A DNA stretch of 64,000 nt. Origin: Hyphomonadaceae bacterium TMED5. Lineage in GTDB: Bacteria; Pseudomonadota; Alphaproteobacteria; Caulobacterales; Hyphomonadaceae. This document shows positions 36,374 through 43,936 of this stretch, piece after piece. A model generated the notes under the pieces. The model did not search any database. It saw only the letters and a program-made list of their open reading frames with translations, and was not told the DNA's origin. Position 1 is the first letter of the stretch, and each line of letters starts with the position of its first letter. The stretch spans positions 62,001 through 126,000 of the forward strand of contig NHBK01000002.1 in the NCBI GenBank assembly GCA_002173095.1, in the 5' to 3' direction. Made by a program: the position numbers and the translations under genes.

Positions 36374-37160
36374 AGGTCGGTGTGCGCTTTTCGAGAAGCG
36401 CGGTGACGCCTTCCATATGGTCGTCTGTAGTGTGTAGGAGCGCCTGCATAGCCGCAGAGAGTTCCATGATCTGCTCATAGGTTGCAGACTGGCCCTGACG
36501 CAGAAGAGACTTTGCAAATTTAAGAGAGCGCGGTGGCTGTTTTGCGACTTTACCCGCCAGCTCCATTGCTTCATCCATCAGCTTGTTGTCATCGACTTTC
36601 TTGGATGCCAGACCCCATTCGACAGCTGTGTCTGCGTCGTAAAGGTCGCCGGTGAAGATCATCTCAGCAGCGCGGGAAAGGCCGACAATACGTGGCAGCA
36701 GCCATGCGCCGCCATCACCTGGAATAATGCCCAGACGCAGGAATGGCATGCCGAAGCGCGCAGAGGCGCTGGCAATGCGCATATCTGCCATACAGGCAAC
36801 GTCACACCCAAGACCAACAGCCGGGCCATTAACGGCCGCGATGAGCGGGATTTCGAACTTCCAGAGGGAGTTCACAATCATATGGATGTTCTTGGTGTAG
36901 CCCTCGCGAACCTGTGCCGGATTGCCACCAAATGCGCCGGTGCGCTCTTTCATGGCTTTCAGGTCGCCGCCCGCAGAGAAGGCGCGGCCTGCACCAGTGA
37001 GAACGGCGCAGCGAATTTCAGGGTCAGCAACGATCTCGTTTGTAGCGTCGACAAAGGCTTGTCCGTCGCCTGCTTTGCCCAGCGGGTTCAGCTGGTCGGG
37101 ACGGTTCATGGTAATGACAGCGACTGCGCCATGTTTTTCGAGTTTGATCAGATCGTGCAT
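36360..37160 (-). CDS. enoyl-CoA hydratase/isomerase family protein
   Basis: A 266-residue crotonase-fold protein beginning MHDLIKLEKHG, with AGGGGAGA upstream; a longer frame adds 20 residues of no family character. The oxyanion-hole segments FSAGGDLKAM and NGPAVGLGCDVACMADMRIA are present. In the next segment, PGDGGAWLLPR, Asp occupies a place where catalytic Glu is common in true hydratases. It may hydrate or isomerise a particular acyl-CoA. It lies on the same strand as the paired acyl-CoA dehydrogenases at 39.5-41.9 kb, but three unrelated genes intervene. Confidence 0.85.
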   Translation of the reverse strand: MHDLIKLEKHGAVAVITMNRPDQLNPLGKAGDGQAFVDATNEIVADPEIRCAVLTGAGRAFSAGGDLKAMKERTGAFGGNPAQVREGYTKNIHMIVNSLWKFEIPLIAAVNGPAVGLGCDVACMADMRIASASARFGMPFLRLGIIPGDGGAWLLPRIVGLSRAAEMIFTGDLYDADTAVEWGLASKKVDDNKLMDEAMELAGKVAKQPPRSLKFAKSLLRQGQSATYEQIMELSAAMQALLHTTDDHMEGVTALLEKRTPTFTGN

Positions 37161-37233
37161 GTTTATGTTTCTCCCCTTGAGATCTTTTCTCGTTTCTGCC
37201 TGATCGTCAGCAAAATGCAATAAGCGCGGCGGC

Positions 37234-37959
37234 TTAGTTCACCGTAATAGGCGCGCCATAGTCCACTTCGACTTCGGGCTCAGGAGGGGGCGCTTCGCGG
37301 CGGGGCGGCGCGGGTGGCTCAACCGGTTCACGGAAAATCGGCGGGCAGGCGCGATAAAGCTCGTAGTCTGAAAGCTCTGGCAGGTCCTCGGCGACGGGTG
37401 TCATGGCGATCAGCGTGTCCATATATCCGCGGCCCCAATCGGTGCTGAGCACATAGCCCGTACGAATGTCGACTAGGCGGGGGATCTCTTCAAAGGCTTG
37501 CGGTGTAGAGACTGTAATGCGTCGTACCGGAGCGCCCTGACCATCAATGCCGGCGGTTGGTGAACGATAGACCTCAGAAACGGTGATCTCGTCATCTGTG
37601 CCTTCAAGCGTGAAAAAGACACGGTCACCAAAGCCCAGCGCGCTGAGCTGCGCATCGGCCTCTGCAATGCGCTCGTCTGATGGCGTCACCGAGTGCAGGC
37701 AGTCTGATGAGAACACGCCGTAAAGCGCCTCTGCATAGTAATACTCATGACCGCCCGGATCGCCGAGATAGATCGTCCATGGACCGCGTTGCCCAACGGC
37801 GGTCATCGCTAATTCGCCGGACACGCTGCCCGCTTCCTGAACTTCGTAGGTGAGCTGTGTGCCTTTGGCGACCATAGGTGAGGGCATCTGGGCCAGTGCT
37901 GGCGTACTCGTGCCAAGGGCACAAATCGCACCAAAGGCGAGAAGAGAAGGTCGGAACAT
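37234..37959 (-). CDS. exported protein of a local tandem paralog family (member 3)
   Basis: A 241-residue protein if started at 37959 (MFRPSLLAFGAIC, signal peptide ending PALAQ); an ATG at 38001 is possible. It is related to its two upstream neighbours: a GPWTIY segment after the N-terminal strand, a first conserved Cys (FSSDCLHS), the strand RTGYVLSTDWGRGYMDTL, and a late CPPIF motif. The C-terminus adds a Pro/Glu-rich tail. No named family is recognised. It probably folds in the periplasm with a disulfide between the two conserved Cys; the function is unknown. Confidence 0.65.
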   Translation of the reverse strand: MFRPSLLAFGAICALGTSTPALAQMPSPMVAKGTQLTYEVQEAGSVSGELAMTAVGQRGPWTIYLGDPGGHEYYYAEALYGVFSSDCLHSVTPSDERIAEADAQLSALGFGDRVFFTLEGTDDEITVSEVYRSPTAGIDGQGAPVRRITVSTPQAFEEIPRLVDIRTGYVLSTDWGRGYMDTLIAMTPVAEDLPELSDYELYRACPPIFREPVEPPAPPRREAPPPEPEVEVDYGAPITVN

Positions 37960-38037
37960 GGTCAGCGATAACACTCTGATTAAATGAATTTCATTCCGCA
38001 TAGCACAGGGTTTGCGCCTTGCCACTGCGTGTGCTGC

Positions 38038-38724
38038 TCAGAGTTTTGAACTTGCCGGTGCCGGGACCTTGTCTTCATTGAAATAGACGCCCGGACATTG
38101 GGCCTCGACCTGTTCGCGCGTGATATTTGGCGAAGGCGTAGCCACCTCGATGACGCGGGTGAGGGTGTCCGTTGACCCATCGCCCCAGTCGAGCTGAAGC
38201 AGCACTGCGCCGTCCCGTGTGGAAACGTAAGTTTCCCTGGGTAAGTCGTCGCCATAGCTCAGAATAGTCGTGCGCGCAGCTATAGGATGGTCAAAGAATT
38301 CCGGAAGGAGGAATTGATGCTCTACAGAGAGCTCAATTGTATAGATCAGGTCATCGTCGGAGAAGAGAACTGAGCGCTGAGGTGACAGGTTTCCTACCTG
38401 GCTATCAATGCTCTCAACATAAGCCAGCTCGCTGGTATCATGGCTGTCACAGGTCATGAACACGCTGCTATAGCGTGTTTCCGCATACATGATCGGGTCC
38501 TGATTCAGCACCAGCTCGCGGTAAAAGCGCCAGGGACCAATTTCACCAAGATAGATGGTCATATAGTGCTCATCTTCCCAGTCCGGTGACTCTGAGAGAT
38601 AAACGAAGCTGTTTCCGGGAACGAGCCAGTCTTCGCCTTCCTGAGCATACGCGGCCACCGCGCAAACAGACAGGCAAAGCGCTGAGGCCATAAATTGGCT
38701 TAAAAGTCTGGTCAGTTTCATCAT
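38038..38724 (-). CDS. exported protein of a local tandem paralog family (member 2)
   Basis: A 228-residue protein starting MMKLTRLLSQ, with GGGGA before the ATG and a signal peptide ending VAAYAQE. It shares with the neighbour at 38721-39443 the segments LVPGNSFVYLSESPD, GPWRFYRELV, DPIMYAETRYSS, MTCD and SVEHQFL, and with both neighbours a late CP-hydrophobic motif (AQCPGVYF). A beta-rich periplasmic protein is likely. No known domain is recognised. The start is preceded by a hairpin-bearing block that is a decayed copy of the one before member 1. Confidence 0.7.
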   Translation of the reverse strand: MMKLTRLLSQFMASALCLSVCAVAAYAQEGEDWLVPGNSFVYLSESPDWEDEHYMTIYLGEIGPWRFYRELVLNQDPIMYAETRYSSVFMTCDSHDTSELAYVESIDSQVGNLSPQRSVLFSDDDLIYTIELSVEHQFLLPEFFDHPIAARTTILSYGDDLPRETYVSTRDGAVLLQLDWGDGSTDTLTRVIEVATPSPNITREQVEAQCPGVYFNEDKVPAPASSKL

Positions 38725-39443
38725 TGTCCCCACACAAACACACCCAGCCCATACAATGACAGGCTGGGCGTTCCAGACAAGGCTTTCTCGCCTGAGTTAA
38801 GGAAAGAGCGCAGGGCAGAGGATTTCAGCCTGAGCCTCTGTGATGGGGCGAGCGGCGTTTCCGGAATATAGATGCTGGTCATGCGCTCATACCCGCCATC
38901 CGGAAGATCTAGCCTCAGAAACAGCTCGCCATTGCGCGTCATGGTCAGAATTTCGGTCTCGCCATCAGGATAGCTGATATAGCTGGCGCGCACGAGCACC
39001 GGAATATTGGCCAGTTTCCGGTCCAGATAGGAGTGCTCGACGGAAAGGCTGACCGTATAATCAAGATCGCCCTGTTTGACCGGAATAGGTTGATACGGCT
39101 CAGCTGCGTCCAGTCGACGGATGATCGCTTCGATATAAGGGCGTGGGATGACGGGCTCATCATCGCAGTTTACATAGGCGCTGTTAAAGTGCGTATCTGC
39201 AAACAAATACGGGTCTTCGCCGTCTTCAAGAAAGCGGTATACGCGCCACGGGCAGACCTGTCCCCGAAACTCAATTATATACTCGTAGGAATCCGCATTG
39301 GGGGAGATGCCTTGATAGGTGAAGGCGTTTCCGGGGCTTAGCAGGCTGGTATTGTCTCCTGCATGTGCCGACATTGAAGCGCCAGCGACGGCGCCGATAA
39401 GAACAGAAAAACAGGCATGACGAAGCGCATGTGTGGTGATCAT
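38721..39443 (-). CDS. exported protein of a local tandem paralog family (member 1), C-terminus frameshifted
   Basis: A 240-residue reading from ATG 39443 (GGGGGA upstream; signal peptide ending SMSAHAG). It matches member 2 through LLSPGNAFTYQGISP, CPWRVYRFLE, DPYLFADTHFNS, VNCDD and SVEHSYL. Near 38845-38848 a run of four C (coding strand) seems to have lost one base. The frame as read then goes through an unrelated tail into the start of member 2, while the adjacent frame reads ITEAQAEILCPALFP and stops at 38797. That restores the family's CP motif and a proper intergenic gap. The ancestral gene is therefore probably 38797-39443. Confidence 0.7.
   Translation of the reverse strand: MITTHALRHACFSVLIGAVAGASMSAHAGDNTSLLSPGNAFTYQGISPNADSYEYIIEFRGQVCPWRVYRFLEDGEDPYLFADTHFNSAYVNCDDEPVIPRPYIEAIIRRLDAAEPYQPIPVKQGDLDYTVSLSVEHSYLDRKLANIPVLVRASYISYPDGETEILTMTRNGELFLRLDLPDGGYERMTSIYIPETPLAPSQRLRLKSSALRSFLNSGEKALSGTPSLSLYGLGVFVWGQ
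38743..38770 (-). repeat. degenerate copy of the 39461-39498 hairpin block
   Basis: CCCAGCC and GGCTGGG arms around a loop sharing ACAATGACA with the hairpin at 39461-39498, followed on the coding strand by TTTGTGTGGGG and the ATG of member 2. The T-run is broken, so it is a weak terminator at best. Together with the other copy it marks a tandem duplication of gene plus leader. Confidence 0.65.
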
Positions 39444-39460
39444 AAAATCCCCCAACAAAA

Positions 39461-39498
39461 AAGCGCCCAGCCTGCGTACAATGACAGGCTGGGCGCTT
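39461..39498 (-). terminator. terminator of the acyl-CoA dehydrogenase unit
   Basis: A perfect 14-base stem (AAGCGCCCAGCCTG with CAGGCTGGGCGCTT), ten-base loop, followed on the minus strand by TTTTTTG. It lies just after the stop of the acyl-CoA dehydrogenase gene at 39522 and 17 bases before the start of paralog member 1. Confidence 0.9.
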
Positions 39499-39521
39499 AA
39501 TTCAAGGGGTCTTAGAAAAGC

Positions 39522-40679
39522 TTATTCAGCAGCGATTGCGACTGGCTTTTCTGCAATGCTTGCATAACGGCGCAAGTGATAGTCGACATTGCCGAACTGG
39601 GTGTCGATCAGAGACAGGCGCTTGAAGTAATGACCGAGGCGAAGCTCGTCCGTTACGCCCATACCACCATGAATTTGCGTTGCAGCCTGACCAATAAAGC
39701 GACCAGAATTACCGATCTGAACTTTAGCGGCAGAAGCAGCTTTCTTGCGCGTGTCAGCATCTTCTTCGAGGCGCAGCGTGACCTGATAGGTCATGGAGAC
39801 TGACTGTTGCTGCTCGATGAACATGTCGACCATGCGGTGTTGCAGAACCTGGAAGGTAGAGATCGGAACGTTGAACTGCTTGCGCTGTTTTGCGTATTCG
39901 ATCGTGTCTGCGTTTGCGATTTCCATCGCGCCGCACGCTTCTGAACAAATGGCTGCAATGCCTTCGTCGGTGACTTTTTCGATGAGTGGGAAAGCAGCGC
40001 CTTCTTCACCGATCATTGCGTCGCCAGACACTTCAACATTCTCGAAATAGACTTCAGACGCGCGATAGCCATCCATGGTTGGATAGTCACGCGTTGAAAT
40101 GCCTGCAGCGTCTTTCGGTACGATGAAGACGGAAATGCCGCTCTCGTCGAAACGGTCGCCGGATGTGCGGGCTGTAACAACCAGATGGGTTGCCCAAGGT
40201 GCGCCCAGAACAACAGACTTCTGGCCGTTCAGAACGTAAGATGAGCCATTTGCTTTCGCCGTGGTCGTCACATCGTTCAGATTGAAGCGGCTTGTTGGTT
40301 CTGCGTAAGCGAATGCGAAGATGGTCTCGCCGCCCATCATTGGTGCGAGGAATTCTTCTTTCTGCGCAGCAGAGCCGCCATGCTTCAGGAAGCCACCGCC
40401 AAGTACAACGCTTGGTACGAATGGTTCAACCACGAGGCCTTTGCCGAACTCTTCCATGATGACCATGGCATCGACAGCATTGCCGCCCAGGCCGCCATCT
40501 TCTTCAGAAAATGGCGCCATGAACAGGCCGAGTTCTGCGAACTGAGCCCACATTTCTGGGCGCCATCCAGATTCGCTGGTGATGACCTTGTTACGGGTCT
40601 CCCAGTCATATTGTTCACGGATCATTCGGGACAGTGAGTCCCGGATCATGTTCTGTTCTTCAGTAAAGCTGAAATCCAA
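39522..40679 (-). CDS. acyl-CoA dehydrogenase, pimeloyl-CoA dehydrogenase small-subunit-like
   Basis: A 385-residue flavoprotein starting MDFSFTEEQNMIRDSLSRMI. The FAD/substrate segments (FAFAYAEPTSRFNLNDVTT), the GAQ-type middle region and the C-terminal IHGGMGVTDELRLGHYFKRL are in order. It resembles the small subunit of the heteromeric pimeloyl-CoA dehydrogenases (PimD-like) more than classical short-chain enzymes. It lies 56 bases downstream of a large-subunit-like gene, so an alpha2beta2 enzyme is likely. Substrate: a dicarboxylic, branched or ring-derived acyl-CoA. Terminated by a strong hairpin. Confidence 0.9.
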   Translation of the reverse strand: MDFSFTEEQNMIRDSLSRMIREQYDWETRNKVITSESGWRPEMWAQFAELGLFMAPFSEEDGGLGGNAVDAMVIMEEFGKGLVVEPFVPSVVLGGGFLKHGGSAAQKEEFLAPMMGGETIFAFAYAEPTSRFNLNDVTTTAKANGSSYVLNGQKSVVLGAPWATHLVVTARTSGDRFDESGISVFIVPKDAAGISTRDYPTMDGYRASEVYFENVEVSGDAMIGEEGAAFPLIEKVTDEGIAAICSEACGAMEIANADTIEYAKQRKQFNVPISTFQVLQHRMVDMFIEQQQSVSMTYQVTLRLEEDADTRKKAASAAKVQIGNSGRFIGQAATQIHGGMGVTDELRLGHYFKRLSLIDTQFGNVDYHLRRYASIAEKPVAIAAE

Positions 40680-40735
40680 TTTTTCTCTCCCCAGTGATAC
40701 TGGTATGTGTTGTGTTCGTTGAAGCGTTCACGGGC

Positions 40736-41926
40736 TTAGAGGCCCAGAACAGCCTTTGCGATAATGTTGCGCTGAATCTCGTTAGAGCCGCCATAAATGG
40801 AGGTCTTACGCATGTTCAGATAATCCGGCAGCGCGTGGTGGGCGTAGCTCGGGCCAATCGGGAAGCGATTGCCACCTTCTTCCGGGAAACCACGGAAATA
40901 AGGCGCGGCGTAATTGCCAACGGCTTCGATGGTGAGCTCGGTCAGACGCTGCTGGATCTCTGTACCCTTAATTTTCAGGAGAGAGCTTTCAGGGCCCGGG
41001 CCTTTGCCGGCCTGCATAGCAGACAGGGAACGCAGCTCGGTGAACTCGAGAGCCGTAAGGTCGATTTCAAGCTTGGAAATCTTTTCAGCAAAATCCGGGT
41101 TCTCGATCAGCGGCTTGCCGTTATCGAGTTCCTTCGTTGCGATTTCGCGGAGTTTTTCAATGCCGCGCTTGGAGCGTGCAACGCCTGCGATACCTGTACG
41201 CTCGTGCGCGAGCAGGAATTTCGCATAGGTCCAGCCTTTGTTTTCTTCGCCAACGAGGTTCTCAACCGGAACACGCACGTCTGTGAGCCAGACTTCGTTC
41301 ACTTCATGGCCGCCATCGGTCATGATGATTGGACGAACTTCCACGCCCGGCGTGTCCATAGGAATCAGAATGAAGGAAATACCTTCCTGCTTCTTCACGT
41401 CTGGGTTTGTGCGGCAGAGGAAGAAGCCCATGTCAGCGAACTGACCAAGCGTCGTCCATGTCTTCTGGCCATTGATGACCCATTCATCGCCGTCACGAAC
41501 AGCTGTGGTTTTCAGGCCAGCAAGGTCAGAACCAGCGCCCGGCTCGGAGAAGCCCTGACACCACCATGTTGTGCCGTCGACGATACCTGGCAGGTATTTT
41601 TCTTTATGTTCCTGGCTACCGAATGTGTAGATAACCGGACCGACCATTGAGACAGCGAAAGGCAGCGGCATGAGTGTGTCTGCGCGCGCATTCTCTTCAG
41701 ACCAGATGTATTTCTGTGTCGGGGTCCAGCCCGTGCCACCATACTCAGTCGGCCAGGACGGAACGGACCAGCCTTTTTTACCCAGAACCTGGTGCCAGGA
41801 CAGGAACTGTTCTTTCGACAGCTCTTCGCGATCCTTGCCCTTAATGTCTGCTGGGTAGTTTTCTTCGATGAAGGTTCTCACTTCCTCGCGGAAAGCAATA
41901 TCTTCAGGTGAAAATTCTAAGTTCAT
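40736..41926 (-). CDS. acyl-CoA dehydrogenase, pimeloyl-CoA dehydrogenase large-subunit-like
   Basis: A 396-residue flavoprotein beginning MNLEFSPEDIAFREEVRTFI. Characteristic segments of the PimC-like large subunit are WPTEYGGTGWTPTQKYIW, WWCQGFSEPGAGSDLAGLKT, DGGHEVNEVWLTDVRVP and KFLLAHERTGIAGVARSKR. The end YGGSNEIQRNIIAKAVLGL is the usual FAD-contacting tail. It is the first gene of a two-gene unit with the small subunit. Two palindromes lie 78-110 bases upstream of the start and may bind a repressor. Confidence 0.9.
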   Translation of the reverse strand: MNLEFSPEDIAFREEVRTFIEENYPADIKGKDREELSKEQFLSWHQVLGKKGWSVPSWPTEYGGTGWTPTQKYIWSEENARADTLMPLPFAVSMVGPVIYTFGSQEHKEKYLPGIVDGTTWWCQGFSEPGAGSDLAGLKTTAVRDGDEWVINGQKTWTTLGQFADMGFFLCRTNPDVKKQEGISFILIPMDTPGVEVRPIIMTDGGHEVNEVWLTDVRVPVENLVGEENKGWTYAKFLLAHERTGIAGVARSKRGIEKLREIATKELDNGKPLIENPDFAEKISKLEIDLTALEFTELRSLSAMQAGKGPGPESSLLKIKGTEIQQRLTELTIEAVGNYAAPYFRGFPEEGGNRFPIGPSYAHHALPDYLNMRKTSIYGGSNEIQRNIIAKAVLGL

Positions 41927-42002
41927 GTTTGTTTCTCCCATGACGTCTCACGCGCCATAATATGGAGAAAGGTTATGCCTTCAAGATGCCGTACGGGGAA
42001 GG

Positions 42003-42036
42003 TGTTATCTAAATAACATTATTGGACAATTTGTCC
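42003..42036. promoter_or_regulatory. two adjacent palindromes upstream of the acyl-CoA dehydrogenase unit
   Basis: TGTTAT-CTAA-ATAACA (42003-42018) has perfect six-base arms; GGACAA-T-TTGTCC (42024-42036) has perfect six-base arms around one base. They lie between the acyl-CoA dehydrogenase start and the cobT end. The size and symmetry suit a TetR- or MarR-type operator controlling the catabolic unit, but no such regulator is adjacent. Confidence 0.45.
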
Positions 42037-42039
42037 TTT

Positions 42040-42056
42040 CATGCCCGAAAGGCATG
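42040..42056 (-). terminator. short hairpin after cobT
   Basis: CATGCC-CGAAA-GGCATG, perfect six-base arms, eight bases past the cobT stop. It lacks a T-run, so termination there is uncertain. Confidence 0.4.
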
Positions 42057-42063
42057 AGGATTA

Positions 42064-43038
42064 TTACCCAGAAGCATTAGCCACTGTGCAGGCCGCCTGA
42101 ATGAGCGGTAGGGCCAGTAATCCGCCCATGCCTTCGCCCAATTGGAGCTTCAGATCCAGCAGTGGTTCGAGGTCCATGCGTTCCAGAATAGCCTGATGGG
42201 CCGGACGGTCTGTCGCCTGACCTGCAATGACGTGGTCAATTGCGCGCGGATGAATCGCGTGAACAACGCCCGCAGCGACCGCTGTAGCGAAGCCATCGAG
42301 AATCACTGGAATGCCCTGATGGCGTGCTGCGATGATCGCGCCGACGCAAGCGGCGAGCTCACGGCCACCAAGGCGTTGCAGGCAGCGCAGTGGATCATTC
42401 AGGTGTCCGCGATGGGTTTGCAGTGCGCGATAGAGCACACCCGCACGGGCAAGGTTTACTTCTTCAGGTACGCCCTGACCGGCGCGTACCCAATATTGCG
42501 CATCACCGCCATAAAGCGCACAGGCGACTGCCGCCGCAGCCGTGCCGCCACCTACACCCAGAACACCAATGGCAAGGCAATCAGGATTTTCCGCAACCGC
42601 TTCCATGCCAAAGGCGATGGTAGAGGCGCATTCCTGTTCAGACATAGCCGGTTCTGTAGAGATGTCTTTGGTTGGAACTTCCAGTGCCAGTTCGAAGACG
42701 CGCAGGGTCGCATTGGACTGCGCGGCGAGCCCGTTGGACACCATCTTGCCCTCTTGCAGCGCTTTTACGCGCGCCTGAGTGGCATCATCGCGGGATACAG
42801 ACACACCATATTTTGCAAGGCCGTGTGCGCCAGCGAACAAAGCAAGCGTGGAGTTTTCCAGCTTCGGTTTGTCACTGCGCTGACATGCGGCCATCCACTC
42901 GCCCAGTCGGTCAAGGCGACCATATTTGGACATGCGTACGCTGCCATCCGGATTAAAATCACGTGGAAGGTCAACAACGGGCTGATTGAGGATCAGGTCC
43001 TGTACGTCATCAAGTGGGGATGCAGGGTTGCCGGTCAT
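42064..43038 (-). CDS. cobT: nicotinate-nucleotide-dimethylbenzimidazole phosphoribosyltransferase
   Basis: A 324-residue CobT. It transfers the phosphoribosyl group of nicotinate mononucleotide to dimethylbenzimidazole, making the alpha-ribazole phosphate needed for the lower ligand of cobalamin. Visible family segments are FAGAHGLAKYGVS, GVLGVGGGTAAAAVACALYG, GGRELAACVGAIIAARHQGI, VILDGFATAVAAGVVHA and the end GEGMGGLLALPLIQAACTV. No other cobalamin gene is in the window and no cobalamin riboswitch was found upstream. Confidence 0.94.
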   Translation of the reverse strand: MTGNPASPLDDVQDLILNQPVVDLPRDFNPDGSVRMSKYGRLDRLGEWMAACQRSDKPKLENSTLALFAGAHGLAKYGVSVSRDDATQARVKALQEGKMVSNGLAAQSNATLRVFELALEVPTKDISTEPAMSEQECASTIAFGMEAVAENPDCLAIGVLGVGGGTAAAAVACALYGGDAQYWVRAGQGVPEEVNLARAGVLYRALQTHRGHLNDPLRCLQRLGGRELAACVGAIIAARHQGIPVILDGFATAVAAGVVHAIHPRAIDHVIAGQATDRPAHQAILERMDLEPLLDLKLQLGEGMGGLLALPLIQAACTVANASG

Positions 43039-43195
43039 GTATTCGCTTTAAGATCTTTCGGTTCTGATATGATTGCTCGAATCTTCAACGCAATCCCGAA
43101 CGGGTATAAGTCTGCGATTAATCATACTCTGTGACAATAACGTTACGAGACAAATCATCCTTGCCTGATTTCCGGGCCTGAGCATAACTCTTCTA

Positions 43196-43393
43196 ATGAC
43201 TGTGACACCAATAACATCCCCCTGCATTCGCGTATGCGCCATAGACGGAGAGACCGGTTGGTGTCTTGGCTGCGGTCGCACACTGAAAGAAATTGCGCAA
43301 TGGGTGAAATATACGGATCAGCAACGAGATTCGATTACAACAGACTCTAAATCGCGCCTTGAGGTCCTCAAAGACCAGGGCAAGCTGGGCTGA
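43196..43393 (+). CDS. DUF1289 domain-containing protein
   Basis: A 65-residue protein with the Cys-rich DUF1289 pattern: SPCIRVCAIDGETGWCLGCG followed by RTLKEIAQW. The four cysteines probably bind a metal. In other bacteria this small family often sits beside tRNA-modification, retropepsin-like or oxidoreductase genes. Here it is followed 16 bases later by a retropepsin-like gene. The function is not known. Confidence 0.93.
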   Translation: MTVTPITSPCIRVCAIDGETGWCLGCGRTLKEIAQWVKYTDQQRDSITTDSKSRLEVLKDQGKLG

Positions 43394-43409
43394 GGAGTCG
43401 TAAAACGCC

Positions 43410-43925
43410 ATGCTAAAAGTTGCCGTTCCGGTCTTTATTCTCGTGTATATCAGCGTGGCTGTAGCTGCTCGGTTTAATGATCAGCTGGAAACTGAGGAGA
43501 CGCCAGAACCCGTTGTCATGGAGGCGACAACCTCTTTTCGTCCTGAAGCGCCGGGGCCGAATGCTGCTGTTCTGCGACGCGGCAGCGACAATCATTTCTG
43601 GGCTGATGCCAACATTAATGGCCGTCAGGTCCGCTTCATGGTGGATACAGGCGCGAGCATGGTCGCGCTCACCCGTGAGGACGCACAGCGTATTGGCATC
43701 GGGGCTGAGGAACTGGATTTCCGTTGGGAAGTGAATACCGCAGGCGGCGGCACACGCGGTGCTTACATCATGCTGGATGAAGTTCGCATTGGTAATGTGG
43801 AAGTGCAGGAAGTCGGCGCGCTGGTTCTGGAATCAGATCTTCAGCAATCGCTGCTCGGCATGAGTTTTCTGAATGAGCTTCGCAGCTATGAGGTGCGTTC
43901 CAGCTCCATGATTATCCGTGAATAA
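43410..43925 (+). CDS. retropepsin-like (clan AA) aspartic protease, TIGR02281 type
   Basis: A 171-residue protein with an N-terminal membrane anchor (residues 1-20) and a retropepsin-like domain. The active-site motif is MVDTGASMVALT, preceded by DNHFWADANINGRQVRF and followed by the flap-like GGTRGAYIMLDEVRIGNVEV and the second hydrophobic-hydrophobic-Gly element LLGMSFLNEL. Such single-domain proteases act as dimers. It is anchored with the catalytic domain outside the inner membrane. It is paired with the DUF1289 gene, as in other Alphaproteobacteria. Confidence 0.9.
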   Translation: MLKVAVPVFILVYISVAVAARFNDQLETEETPEPVVMEATTSFRPEAPGPNAAVLRRGSDNHFWADANINGRQVRFMVDTGASMVALTREDAQRIGIGAEELDFRWEVNTAGGGTRGAYIMLDEVRIGNVEVQEVGALVLESDLQQSLLGMSFLNELRSYEVRSSSMIIRE

Positions 43926-43936
43926 TCGCAGAGCGA

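Noticed and set aside
40694-41650. Plus-strand frame of 318 codons over the acyl-CoA dehydrogenase large-subunit gene
   Set aside because: Antisense to a recognised gene; composition is typical of a shadow frame.
42142-43134. Plus-strand frame of 330 codons over cobT
   Set aside because: Antisense to cobT, which is intact with all family motifs.
43039-43195. Cobalamin riboswitch before cobT
   Set aside because: The 157-base gap lacks the B12-box and is too short for the usual element.
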